Assembly: GCA_964017185.1 (NCBI GenBank) | Contig: OZ024875.1 | Span: forward strand, 63,173,043 to 63,237,042 | Reading direction: 5' to 3' | Length of the DNA: 64,000 nucleotides | DNA from: Rugalucina vietnamica | Taxonomy: Eukaryota > Mollusca > Bivalvia > Lucinida > Lucinidae | Shown: piece by piece, positions 24,172 through 35,057 of the stretch | Layout of the letters: the number at the start of each line of letters is the position of its first letter | Position numbering within the stretch: position 1 is the stretch's first letter | Translations under genes and position numbers: made by a program | The notes under the pieces: generated by a model | Seen by the model: only the letters and a program-made list of their open reading frames with translations | What the model was told of the DNA's origin: nothing | Database searches by the model: none

Positions 24172-24326
24172 GATTTCTAGAGCCTAGTGGAGGGACAGCC
24201 ATAGTGAATGGTTATGATATACAGACTGATATAGCCAATGTCCGTAAAACACTTGGACTGTGTCCACAGCACAATATCCTGTTTGACATGCTTACTGTGG
24301 AGGAACATCTCAAGTTCTTCGCAAAA
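24172..24326 (+). CDS. ABCA3-like: ABCA exon 6: NBD1 Q-loop
   Basis: The exon continues LTG from exon 5 into FLEPSGGTAIVNGYDIQTDI and ends LTVEEHLKFFAK. LGLCPQHNILFDMLTVEEHL is the classic ABCA Q-loop, which links the nucleotide site to the membrane domain. Acceptor CTTCAG, donor AAAA/GTAGGT, phase 1 in and 0 out. Two dead copies of this exon lie in the intron upstream. Confidence 0.96.
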
Positions 24327-24883
24327 GTAGGTTCTCTTTTTATCATAGCTATTTGTGATGTCAGTAACTGTCTTTTCCTATTTGAGCGGCGACACAAGAA
24401 ACCGGCCTGTGCAGTCACAGAAGTAAGCTAGAAGCTTGAAATTTTGGAAATAAGTAGAAAAAGAGTTGTACTATCCGTGTAGCCAAAAAAAGGCGCTGAT
24501 CAGCTGTGCAGTCACTGCACAGCTGATCTGCGCCTGTTTTCTAATAGGCGAAAATCGGGTTTTCTCTTGACAGGGCTTATTTTATGACAGTTCCTAGACT
24601 TTGCTATACTTTTATGCTGTTCTGCAGGATTTGCACAGGCTTGAAAAAAAACTTGAAAAGGAAGAGCAGTCTAGGAAAGTGCTTGAAAACAAAACTTGCC
24701 ATATTAATGTGCTAAAGATAGGATATGAAAAGAACTTGAATTTTACTGTTCTTGAAGACTTGACAGTTGAATTCTGCCTAAAAAAGAAGTTTCTTGATGA
24801 AAATTGGCACATTAAAACAATGTCAGACATGCAAGATTAATGATTTCTTATTTCTACTATATATCAGTGACTTATATTTGCAG
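24327..24883 (+). other. Intron 6, with truncated H1 MITE
   Basis: The intron contains an H1 copy at 24383-24580. An open frame at 24601-24840 with charged, coil-like residues has no recognisable family and ends in a stop before exon 7, so I treat it as intron. Confidence 0.6.
24383..24580 (+). mobile_element. H1 hairpin MITE, copy 9
   Basis: B-type copy with a deletion after the left end. Confidence 0.8.
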
Positions 24884-25039
24884 TTAAAAGGTTGCTCTAG
24901 TGAGGATGTCAGCAAAGAAGTTGAAGATATGATTGAAGTTCTAGGTCTACAACAGAAACGCAAGGCTCTATCACACACACTGTCTGGGGGTCAAAAACGT
25001 AAATTATCAGTTGGAATAGCACTTATTGCTGGATCCAAG
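24884..25039 (+). CDS. ABCA3-like: ABCA exon 7: NBD1 ABC signature
   Basis: Acceptor TTTGCAG; the exon reads LKGCSSEDVSKEVEDMIEVL and then SHTLSGGQKRKLSVGIALI. LSGGQKRKLS is an intact ABC signature motif, which completes the opposite NBD's ATP site. Both phases are 0 (52 codons). Donor AAG/GTATAC. Confidence 0.96.
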
Positions 25040-25487
25040 GTATACTTTTCTACTGTAAAATAAATACTATGAAACTGCAAAAGTGTGGACAAGCATTGCA
25101 ACCAAGAGAAGACATGATATCACGAGAGAAATTGAACATCAAAATGTCATCAATTCCGGGCAAAGATCTCGACCAGACTGCCACTGCCAGTACATGATTG
25201 CATTTTGAATATTATGTGAGATGTACAAGGCCCAAACATGTCTTTTTAAGATTGAAACAAAACACTTCCCTGTTGGCCCTTAGGGAATTTTGGAGATGTA
25301 CCAGTACCTATTTTCCGTATAATGTTTCTGAGCAGTATATTGCAAGTAAGGATTATATCGGGTGTCACATTACTCTAATGAGGCAGCACTTTTGATATGA
25401 ACATTGAGACTATTATTGTAACTAGACATGTTTAACTAATTTTTACTACACTGGCATTTAGACAAGTTGACTTATTTTATTTCTTAG
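25040..25487 (+). other. Intron 7, nothing recognised
   Basis: 448 bp without a repeat, RNA or coding feature that I recognise. Confidence 0.6.
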
Positions 25488-25698
25488 ATTGTAATTCTGG
25501 ATGAGCCCACCTCAGGCATGGACCCAGCAGCCCGTCGTCAGACCTGGGACATTCTTCAGAAATACCGACAAGGACGTACCATCATCCTGACCACCCACTT
25601 CATGGACGAGGCTGATATCCTGGGAGACAGGATTGCTATCATGACGGATGGTGTTGTGAAATGTTGTGGGACGTCCCTCTTCTTGAAGAAACTTTATG
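25488..25698 (+). CDS. ABCA3-like: ABCA exon 8: NBD1 Walker B, D-loop and H-loop
   Basis: The exon begins [20 protein letters not shown], an intact Walker B with catalytic glutamate and D-loop. It goes on to [20 protein letters not shown], in which TTHFMDEAD contains the switch histidine. It ends [12 protein letters not shown], the standard end of an ABCA NBD core. Phase 0 in, 1 out. Acceptor TTCTTAG, donor TATG/GTAACT. Confidence 0.96.
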
Positions 25699-26242
25699 GT
25701 AACTTCCTTGTTCTGTGAAGATTTCTAATTTGCTTGTGTATAAAATGTATGGTATAATTGGACGACCGGTGTACTATCAAGGTGCTTTAGAATGCTGACT
25801 AAATATATATCTTCCACTGTTAAACAGACCTGACACACAAATTATAGATATAGCTGCATCCCAGTAACATGTTTTAGCTCATTGAGCACTCCTAAATTCA
25901 AATAGGATTTCCCCTGCTTTGCTGTCGTTTACGTACTAATTTTTAACAGCTCTTTTATGTGAAGCATCTTTAGAAAATTGTAAAATTTTATCTATTCTGT
26001 TTTGATAGTGTGGCCATTTCTATTAAGGTGACCTTTCTATCATTGTGAGGCTTCCCTAAATGATTTCAGATGTAAATACACAAATGTTTAGCAGATGTCT
26101 GTCAAATGCAATCAGTATTCACAGTTTGCATCTCAATTACATTGATATAAACATTTTGTGGCCATTTCAAAAAAGCCACATTTAAGACGAAATGATTGCT
26201 AAACATATACATGTATCAAAGTTCATATTTTGCTCCATTCAG
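25699..26242 (+). other. Intron 8, nothing recognised
   Basis: 544 bp of AT-rich sequence with no feature that I can name. Confidence 0.6.
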
Positions 26243-26492
26243 GTGCTGGCTACCATCTTGTAGTTGTGAAGACTAAAACTTGTAACGTTGACAACCTGAG
26301 TAAAATGATACAATCCTACATCCCGTCAGCTTCAAAGGAAAGTGAGATTAGTGCTGAAGTCTCGTACCTGTTGCCATTCAACGAGTCGGCAAAGTTTGAG
26401 AAGTTGTTTACTGATATTGAAAAGAATTTTTCATCCTTGGGAATCACAAGTTTTGGAGTGTCGGCCACAACTATGGAGGAGGTTTTCTTGAA
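26243..26492 (+). CDS. ABCA3-like: ABCA exon 9: post-NBD1 regulatory subdomain
   Basis: The exon reads GAGYHLVVVKTKTCNVDNLS, then VSYLLPFNESAKFEKLFTDI and GVSATTMEEVFLK. GYHL, SYLLP and TTMEEVFLK are the conserved marks of the ABCA regulatory subdomain that follows NBD1. Phase 1 in, 2 out; donor AA/GTATGT. Confidence 0.95.
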
Positions 26493-26559
26493 GTATGTTT
26501 TGTACCCTTTGTTAAAATACAAGCACATTGCAGATTCAACTCCATTACTTTTTAATTGA

Positions 26560-26765
26560 GAGTGCAGTGGCCAGGTGATTAAGCGTCAGACTACGAATTG
26601 AGAGGTCTGGCTTTGATCCCCACTCAGGGGCCTGTGTTATGTCCTTGAGCAAGGCTCATTAACTCCCCAGAGTACCTAGGAAGCGGACTGTGGTGGCTCC
26701 GATCCATCATGGCTTAAAAATTGTTGACTGGGACGTTAAGCCTCAATCCAAACAAAAATATTTTA
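26560..26765 (+). mobile_element. S2 SINE, tRNA-like head
   Basis: GTGGCCAGGTGATTAAGCGT begins the head; TGTCCTTGAGCAAGGCTCAT and GTTGACTGGGACGTTAAGCC form the body and tail. Confidence 0.72.
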
Positions 26766-27895
26766 AACAAACTGCAGACACACTTTGAGTCAGTGGCAGT
26801 TCCTATTTCGTAGCTTTTTGAGCATTTTTAGACCTGCATAATTTGGCAGTAAGGAGAATTCAATACTTTATGACCTTAGGAAATAACTTTATGAGCTATA
26901 TTTGCTTGAATCATGTACAACTCTGTGTTTTTAAATGTAGTTAGAGACATTTTGCTCTTTCCCAATGATTGCATAAGCAGTCGTGTGTCGCAAAGGCACT
27001 TGAACAGCGATGTCATAAACTTGGAATATGCACAGATTTAGGAAATTCTATCAGGTATTCTTAAGTTTTGTGTATTTTATTTCAGTGTAAATCAGACGTA
27101 AGTTCTGCAGCAGAAAAAATAAAAAATGTGTAGCACTTTTAAGTTCATGGGTAGATAATTTTGTTTAAGTTCATGGGTAGATGATTTTGTCACTGTTGTA
27201 TGTCAATATTTTGAGTTGCTTTCCAACACTGGCTTGCCCTCAGTCATTGTGATCATTATGCCCATTTTCACATCATGATTTTGGCTTTTAGCATAACTGA
27301 GTCTTAATGTCTTATAAGAAGTCACTCCTAGCCTGCGTTTCCACCTATTTCTGACACATTCTGCACAATTTTGATTTTAGTTACGTCTACCTATTCTTGG
27401 TTGTGTTTAAGTTATTGTACATAATTTTTGTTTATGAAAAAGCAAATTATCATCCTCAAATTCCTTATTTCTCTGTTGCATAGTCATTTATTTTGGGTAT
27501 GTAGTAGCATTTTTACATGTCTTTTATTTTCATCTCTGTAATAAACTACATTATTTTGTGTTGTAAATTTATACACTTGTTTCGAAAAGTGAAATAATTA
27601 ATAGATACTGTAAGTTAGAAATCTTTGTGAGCACTCAATTTTTGTGAGTATTTGGGAGTTTGTCGCCTCGCAGTAAGTGCTAATTTGTTGCCTCGCAGTA
27701 AGTGCTAATAAAGATTCACAATAACCCAGAAAGACTACACAAGGTTTGTTCAGGAATTCAAGACCTTGCGAATAACTCAGAAATAGAAAATTCGTGAAAT
27801 AAAAGTCATGCGAAGGTTTCTAATATTACAGTACTGCAAAGCCTGATGACAAATATAGGCACCCCCATAGAAGTGAACTAAATACTGTAGATATA

Positions 27896-28115
27896 TGAGC
27901 CGCCTCATGAGAAAACCAACAATCTGCATATGCGAAAACAGACGCAGATCAGCTTCAGGGTTATGATCAGTGCCTTTGCTTTCGCTACACGGATAGTACA
28001 CTTCCTTTTCTTCTTATAACCAAAATTTCAAGCCTCTAGCCTGCTTCTGTGACTGTACAGCCTGTGTCGGACCTGTTTGGAGACCACATTGTTGGTTTTC
28101 TCACGAGACGGCTCA
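27896..28115 (-). mobile_element. H1 hairpin MITE, copy 10
   Basis: Reversed copy; most of the core palindrome is deleted but the ends remain. Confidence 0.82.
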
Positions 28116-28399
28116 TATGATGTACAATCTTCTTTCCTGTCTGAAAATATAACAGAATACCTTGACTACCAGGTAAGTTTTTGTGACATATGTCAGCAAT
28201 AATGGGTTAAGTATTTGTGATGATATTATCATTGTAAGCAAGGCTTACCATAGTAATGCAGGTATTCAACACTTATGTTGCTTGTGATATTACCTATCAC
28301 CAACACACACGTACCTATTCAAGAAATAATGATGGTTTTTCTCATAAGTGAGAGATGAACGACCACCTATCTCCTTCTCTCCCTCAACCCATATAAGCT

Positions 28400-28615
28400 T
28401 GATGTCCCTTTTGTTGGACATAAGCAAACAGTAAAGCCCCAGATGTGATAATGCAGAATGTGGCATCACATCAGGGACTATTCTGTTTGCTTAGAAGTAA
28501 TTTATCTTAAAATGAAATAAAAATTAAAAATCATTTTTGATGCACCTAAAAATGAAAATCAACTTGCCCAAATGATATTGATGGGCAAGTCCATCCATCA
28601 CAAATGGGGTTACTT
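28400..28615 (+). repeat. H3 hairpin repeat, copy 1
   Basis: The arm AAACAGTAAAGCCCCAGATG pairs with the inverted CATCAGGGACTATTCTGTTT. The unit ends in GATATTGATGGGCAAGTCCA. The copy extends to 10 bp before exon 10. Confidence 0.75.
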
Positions 28616-28624
28616 TTTTTCCAG

Positions 28625-28814
28625 GGTTGGTGAGGGTGCAGAGGATGATGATGATATCACCACAGAACCAGCTGTACCGACGTACAAGAAAACTGACAGC
28701 TTTGTCAACCCAGGGTATGGCAGTATGGACAAGCACAAGATTGCGTTTGGGGAGGATGCCACACAGAATGGAGTTGTTAAGACCGAGAATGGAGGACTGA
28801 ATGGGGGACTTAAG
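28625..28814 (+). CDS. ABCA3-like: ABCA exon 10: acidic linker after NBD1
   Basis: The exon completes EEVFLK and reads VGEGAEDDDDITTEPAVPTY, then an Asn/Gly-rich, low-complexity stretch ending in NGGLNGGLK. This is the cytosolic, probably disordered linker between NBD1 and TMD2. Serines, threonines and acidic residues make phosphoregulation possible (inference). Phase 2 in, 0 out; donor AAG/GTAAAG. It precedes the duplicated exon 11 pair. Confidence 0.9.
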
Positions 28815-28883
28815 GTAAAGAAGTACACATCAGGATGTTATGTCCGTGAAATGTATACCCCTGTACATGCAACTTTTTTCTCG

Positions 28884-29291
28884 CACACCAGATACAGAAA
28901 TCCAACGTTTTACCCCATGTGAGAAATTCTTATCTCACCCTCGTTATCTCACCGGTCGCACCTTGCGTTCAAATGTTCTTTTTAAACACTGGTTGTATAG
29001 GACGTCACGTAATTTCGTCGCTAAGCGCACACATCACAATGACGTCAAAACGTTTTAAATCAAAATGGCGGACACAGCGATTTTATCATTTTTCTAGGTA
29101 AATAGTATAAAAATCAATCTTCGCTGCATTAAGGTGAGCAAGAAAAAGAATCCATCATTCGTGTCAGGTATGGATAGACAAATCTGTCCCTCGGGTCACA
29201 ATTTGGCATCACTCGGCAAGCCTCGTGATGCCAAAATGTGACCCTCGGGACAGATTTGTCTATCCATACCTGACACTCATGTAAGATTCTT
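28884..29291 (+). repeat. H5 repeat, copy 1, with long inverted repeat
   Basis: The 0.4-kb repeat starts GCACACCAGATACAGAAATC and contains CAAAATGGCGGAC. Its 3' third (29160-29281) is a hairpin: GGTATGGATAGACAAATCTG and its continuation pair with the inverted copy around TGGCATCAC/GTGATGCCA. Confidence 0.82.
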
Positions 29292-29812
29292 ATAATTTAG
29301 TATAACTGGGGTGTACAGGGGTATACTTTTTTTGCTCTAAGATATAGACTATGGATACTGGTCATCATTATCTTCACAGAGATGGTTATAGTGTGTTGCC
29401 CAGATCTCTGTTTTTAGCAAAAGTAGTAAGAAAACTTTTCAAACAGGAATTATAAATTTTTATGGCTGTAAAAACTGTATATTTCATGGATGTTTTTTTT
29501 TCGTAACAAAAAGGCCTATCCATTGATTTTCTAAATTTTTGCTATTGGAGAGGACTTTATTGTATCTGTTATAATAGTTTGCTTTGCTAAGAAATCGTGT
29601 TAAAATTGCCTGTCTGTAGGTCAATTTGTAACGTTATACATGCCTCTGTTCATTTTATGACATTCTGTCACACGCTTGCAAAAGCTTTCTTTAAATTTGC
29701 AAAATTAACTAAAATCTGAATAATAATGAATGCAGTCAGAATATGCAGTTACTCACAATGAAAGGTAAGTTTAGATGAATATACCATGTTTTAATGTTAT
29801 CTCATTTAGCCT

Positions 29813-30015
29813 TGTGTCCCTTCTGTGGGACATGGGCAAACAGTATAGCCCCAGATGTGACGCTACAGAAGGCAGCATCCCATCTGGGGCTATTCTGTTT
29901 GCTTACAGGAATTTCATCGAAAAATAGAATAAAATTCTAAAATCACACCTGCAGCCCCTAAAAATGACAGTGGACAAATGATAATGATGGGTGAATCCAT
30001 TCATCAATAATGGGT
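29813..30015 (+). repeat. H3 hairpin repeat, copy 2
   Basis: The arms AACAGTATAGCCCCAGATG and CATCTGGGGCTATTCTGTT are nearly perfect inverted repeats. It ends about 83 bp before exon 11a. Confidence 0.78.
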
Positions 30016-30098
30016 TAATGACATTATACACAATGCTTTCCCAAACAATGCTGGTATCCAACATTAACCTCATGCTTGTCATCTTTGCTTCACCTTAG

Positions 30099-30219
30099 GG
30101 GGAGAATAGCTGGGTGCAGGGTGGTGAGAAGGGGGCTTACGTGAACCCGGCAATGGATCAGGCTGCGTACGGATCAGCTATTGTACCTATGGAGAGTGTC
30201 GGACAGAGTAAATTTATTG
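30099..30219 (+). CDS. ABCA3-like: ABCA exon 11a: linker, alternative version 1
   Basis: Acceptor CACCTTAG; the exon reads GENSWVQGGEKGAYVNPAMD then QAAYGSAIVPMESVGQSKFI and leaves one G (phase 1) at donor ATTG/GTTAGT. It has 40 codons plus one base. It joins exon 10 (phase 0) to exon 12 (needs phase 1) without a frameshift. Exon 11b, 54 bp downstream, is a paralogous copy with the same phases. The donor GTTAGT is weaker than the average donor in this gene. Confidence 0.85.
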
Positions 30220-30273
30220 GTTAGTATAATGCATGAAAATATTGCATGAGAATTTGTACTTCTTTTCCTAAAG

Positions 30274-30397
30274 GGAGAGAATAGCTGGGTGAAGGGTGGT
30301 GAGAAGGGGGTGGTGCATGTTGCCCCGGCGATGGATCAGGCTGCGTACGGATCTGCCATTGTACCAATGGAAAGCGTAGGGCAGAGCAAGTTTATTG
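30274..30397 (+). CDS. ABCA3-like: ABCA exon 11b: linker, alternative version 2
   Basis: Acceptor CCTAAAG; the exon reads GENSWVKGGEKGVVHVAPAM then DQAAYGSAIVPMESVGQSKF and leaves phase 1 at donor ATTG/GTAAAT. It has 41 codons plus one base. Against 11a it changes Gln to Lys and AYVN to VVHVA. In the 24 shared C-terminal codons it has 10 silent and no replacement differences. Using both exons would shift the frame and meet TAG at once; skipping both also breaks the frame. Confidence 0.85.
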
Positions 30398-31787
30398 GTA
30401 AATATTGTATAGCACCATTAAAACTGTGCCTGTACTTACTGTTCTACAGCTTTCTTGTGTGTAACAGTGTTTAGTTTTACTGTGTTCATTCTTTTTACAA
30501 ATGCTCTTTGTTTATGTTTATCGCTTTGCTTTATCTAAAGAGGTAAAAGTATGCAATGATCAGGAAGTGGCACAATCAGGAAAAAAAACGAGGTGGGAAA
30601 GAACGAAATTGACAATCAAGAGTACTTACACTAAGGGAACTTTATAAACTGTGATTCCGATGGATAGATTTGACAGACCATGCCTTCAAAAGGTCATCCA
30701 GGTACCTTGAAGTTGAATAAATGCCTTGATAACATCAGCTTGATTGTCATGGTTAAGAGAATCCATGAAATCTCTCGTAACAGTATAAAAACAAATCAGC
30801 TAAAAGAGGAGCGTAATTTGTACCTATCAGAATTCAAACAATTTGTCTGTAAAAATTGGTCCAAAATCGAATAAATACAGGGAACAATATAGATGCTTGC
30901 CAGCTGGCCAGTGAGAGTAAAAAAATAAATCTGTTGGCAAGTTACACTTGGCATCCTCGCCATGGCTGGCAAGTGTGATTTTCAGATGGTTTCTCTCAAT
31001 TATCCATCATTTTCACGAGAAAAACATGTTAAAAACAAAAAGATAAGGGAAGCGAGTTTGTTTTCATTAAAAAAATGAAAAAAAAAAAAAATGTAATTGT
31101 GCTGGGGTTTCACACTTTTCTTTTACACACTTCTCAACAACTTTTTGTTGTGGCGAGTGTGAATTATTCTTTAAAAAGTCACTTGCAGACACCAGCCAGT
31201 GTGAAAAAAATCCCATATTTTCCCTGTAAACATGATCCAGGAGATAGGATAAGGCATCACACACATGCTGACATGACCAAAGTGTATATTGTCTTTGGTG
31301 AGAGGAAATGAAAAAAGCCTTGCTGTCATTACAGGCCAAATAAAGTGAACTGTGAAGCTTTTACAATTTCATTATAGTGCTTTCCATGTTTTGTGTGTGT
31401 AAACCTTTGTCTTAATATGCTTTTAGGGTTATAAAATGCTTTCCTTATGCAAGCTTGAAAGATAAACTTTAAAATTCACAGACTTTTATTCACCAGAGCA
31501 CTTGCGTTTTATTAGACATCACAGACTTTTATTCACTCGAACGCCACAGTATTTTATTCACAAAAACGGTTTAGACTTCACCAAGACAGTGACTTTGTAT
31601 AGCGAAAAAATCTAACTTTTATCCAAAATATCCTCCCTTTTACTGGTTTTACCGAGTGTGCCAATATGTCAACGGCAGAACTCTACAAAACAACTGAACT
31701 GATGGCTTGTAAATGAACGAAAAATGCTTTTCTGCTTGTGATATTGAGAAACATAATTACTGCAATGATCGCCTGGATGCCCTATTT

Positions 31788-33625
31788 ATTAGCTCACCTG
31801 AGCCGAAGGCTCACAGGTGAGCTTATAGGATAGGCAGGCATCCGTCGTCCGTCGTCGTCCGTCGTCCGTCCGTCGTCCGTCCACAATTTCAAAGAAGAAT
31901 ATTTCTGAAGCTAGTAGACCGATCTTGATCAAATTTAATGTGAACCATAATTGGGTTGGGGGATTGATGGCATTAGGTTTTGGAGCAGATTGTATCAAAA
32001 TTGTGGTTTCCATGGCAACAGATAGGTCCCATAGACTTACAGTGGGAAAAACTAAAAAAATCTTCTTCTCTGAAACCACTAGGCCCACAGCTTTGATATT
32101 TGGTATGTAGCAATGGCTAATGGTCCTCTACATAAATTGTGCCATTCATGCCCCTGGGTTCAAATTTGGCCACGCCCCTGGGGGTCGATAGTCTCCATAG
32201 ACTTACTATATGAAAAAAATTAAAAAATCTTCTTCTCTGAAACCACAGGGCCCACAGCTTTGATATTTGGTATGTGGCAATGGCTAATGGTCCTCTACAT
32301 AAATTGTGCCAGCCATGCCCCTGGGGTCAAATTTGGCCACGTCCCGGGGGTGGATAGTTTCCATAGACTTACAATTGGAAAAACTAAAAAAATCTTCTTC
32401 TCTGAAACCACTAGGCCCACAGCTTTGATATTTGGTATGTAGCAATGGCTAATGGTCCTCTACATAAATTGTGCCATTCATGCTCCTGGGGTCCATATGG
32501 GCCCCGCCCCGGGGGTTGAAATTCTCCATAGACTTACTATGGGAAAAAAATTAAAAAAATCTTCTTCTCTGAAACCACAGGGCCCACAGCTTTGATATTT
32601 TGTATGTGGCAATGGCTAATGGTCCTCTACATAAATTGTGCCAATCATGCCCCTGGGGTCAAATTTGGCCACGCCCCGGGGGTCGATAGTCTCCATAGAC
32701 CTACAATAGGAAAAAAACTAAAAAATTCTTCTTCTCTGAAACCACTAGGCCAACAGCTTTGATATTTGGTATGTAGCAATGGCTAATGGTCCTCTACATA
32801 AATTGTGCCATTCATGCCCCTGGGGTCAAATTTGGCTACGCCCCGGGGGTTGATAGTCTCCATAGACTTGCTATGCGAAAAAAATTAAAAAATCTTCTTC
32901 TCTGAAACCACAGGGCCCACAGCTTTGATATTTTGTATGTGGCAATGGCTAATGGTCCTCTACATAAATTGTGCCAATCATGTCCCCGGGTCAAAATTGG
33001 CCACGCCCCGGGGGTCGATAGTCTCCATAGACCTACAATAGGAAAAACTAAAAAAATCTTCTTCTCTGAAACCACTAGGCCCACAGCTTTGTTATTTTGT
33101 ATGTAGCAATGGCTAATGGTCCTCTACATAATTTGTGCCATTCATGCCCCTGGGGTCAAATTTGGCCAGGCCCCGGAGGTTGATAGTCTCAATAGACTTG
33201 CTATGGGAAAAAAAATCAAAAATCTTCTTCTCTGAAACCACAGGGCACACAGCTTTGATATTTTGTATGTGGCAATGGCTAATGGTCCTCTACATAAATT
33301 GTGCCAGCCATGCCCCTGGGGTCAAATTTGGCCACGCCCTGGGGGTAGATAGTCTCCATAGACTTACAATGGGAAAAACTAAAAAAATCTTCTTCTCTGA
33401 AACCAAAAGGCCCAGAGCTTCTATATTTTGTATGTAGCAATGTTTGGTAGTCCCCATTATAAATTGTGCCAGTCATGCCCCTGGGTCAAATTTGGCCATG
33501 CCCCGGGGGTCAATAGTGTCCATGCATAGACTTTCATTGGTCGATTCTCAATTAATTTAAATCTCATGAGCTTACAATGTGATAATCTCTCAGGTGAGCT
33601 ACAGGACCAATGGTCCTCTAGTTGT
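31788..33625 (+). repeat. AGCTCACC-type element with ~166-bp tandem units
   Basis: Starts AGCTCACCTGAGCCGAAGG and GTCCGTC repeats; about nine units share CTTCTTCTCTGAAACCAC, spaced 163-169 bp. Ends CAGGACCAATGGTCCTCTAG. Confidence 0.85.
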
Positions 33626-33702
33626 ATATAATGTGCATAAACTTAATTGTACTTGTATAACGATGATATGCCATGATCTTTGTGAATATGCTTGTAATTA
33701 TG

Positions 33703-35057
33703 TCTCCCCCCGACAGGGTCGGGAGACATATTGTTTTTCCCCGTGCGTCTGTCCGTCCGTCTGTCTGTCTGTCTGTCTGTCCGTCTGTCCGTCACAAATC
33801 GTGTCCGCTCTATAACTTGAAAACCGTTAAAGATTTTTAAATGAAACTTGGTACACTTGTAAACCACGACGAGACGATGTGTCATGCACAAGAACCATAA
33901 CTCTAGCTTGAGTATTTTTGGAGTTATTTCCCTTTGATTATTTTCTATACAATTTCGTGTCCGCTGTATAACTTGAAAACTGTTAAAGATTTTTCAATGA
34001 AACTTGGTACACTTGTAGACCACGACGAGACGATGTGTCATGCATAAGAACCATAACTCTGGCTTGAGTATTTTTGGAGTTATTTCCCTTTGATTATTTT
34101 CGATACAATTTCGTGTCCGCTGTATAACTTGAAAACCGTTTAAGATTTTTCAATAAAACTTGGTACACTTATTGAGCATGATCAGATGATGTGTCATGCA
34201 CAAGAACCATAACTCTGGCTTGAGTATTTTATGAGTTATTTCCCTTTGATTATTTCCATACAATTTCGTGTCCGCTTTATAACTCGAAAATCGTAAGAGT
34301 TATTTCAATGAAACTTGGTACACTTATAAAGCACGATGAGATTACGTGTCGTGCTAAAGAACCATAACTCTTGCTTGCATATCTTTGGAGTAATTTCCCT
34401 TTGATTATTTTTCATACAATTTCGTGTCCACCCTATAACTTGAAAACCGTAAGAGAAATTTCAGTGAAACTTGGTACACTTATAAAGCATGATGAGGCGA
34501 TGTGTCATGCTCAAGAATTATAACTCTTGCTTTCATATCTTTGGAGTTATTTCCCTTTGATTATTTTTCCATACAATTTCATGTCCACTCTATAACTTGA
34601 AAACCATAAGAAATATTTCAATGAAACTTGGTACACTTATAAAGCACGATGAGACGATGTGTCATGCTAAAGAACATAACTCTTGCTTGCATATCTTTGG
34701 AGTTATTTCCCTTTGATTATTTTTCATTCAATTTCGTGTCTGCTCTATAACTCAAAAACCATTTAAATAGAGATTTTTCAATGAAACATGGTACACTTAT
34801 AAAGCATGATGCACAAGAATCATTACTCTTGCTTTCATATCTTTGGAGTTATTTCCCTTTGATTATTTTCCAAACACTTTCATGCACCCTCTTTAACTTG
34901 AAAACCGTAAGAGATATTTCAATGAAACTTGGTACACTTATAAAACAGAATGACAGGATATGTGATGCACAAGAACTATAACTCTTGCTTGCATATTTTG
35001 GACATGCACGTAGAAAGTGGGGAGACATCAGTTTTCACATAGAAAACAAATTCTAGT
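33703..35057 (+). repeat. GGGAGACAT element with ~156-bp tandem units
   Basis: TCTCCCCCCGACAGGGTCGG and CTGTCCGTC repeats open it; units share GAAACTTGGTACACTT at 155-156-bp spacing. It closes GGGGAGACATCAGTTTTCAC. Confidence 0.85.

Larger units (their letters stand above)
26493..28624 (+). other. Intron 9 (2.1 kb)
   Basis: The intron has an S2 SINE (26560-26765), an H1 MITE (27896-28115) and an H3 hairpin repeat (28400-28615) that reaches almost to the acceptor. A 23-bp motif repeats near 27145-27185 and another near 27665-27710. The rest is featureless. Confidence 0.65.
28815..30098 (+). other. Intron 10 (1.3 kb), two hairpin repeats
   Basis: An H5 repeat (28884-29291), containing a long inverted repeat, starts 70 bp after exon 10. 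An H3 repeat (29813-30015) ends about 83 bp before exon 11a. A GGTATACCCC-type fragment lies at 29299-29355. Nothing else is recognised. Confidence 0.65.

Noticed and set aside
24601-24840. 79-codon open frame between exons 6 and 7, charged and coil-like
   Set aside because: No known family; it ends in a stop before exon 7, and ABCA proteins have no insertion at this point.
30680-30874. 64-codon open frame with basic residues
   Set aside because: No family signal, no splice context; chance frame in AT-rich intron.
33643-33891. Reverse open frame with repeated DRQTDRRT
   Set aside because: It translates the GTCTGTCCGTC simple repeat of the array head.
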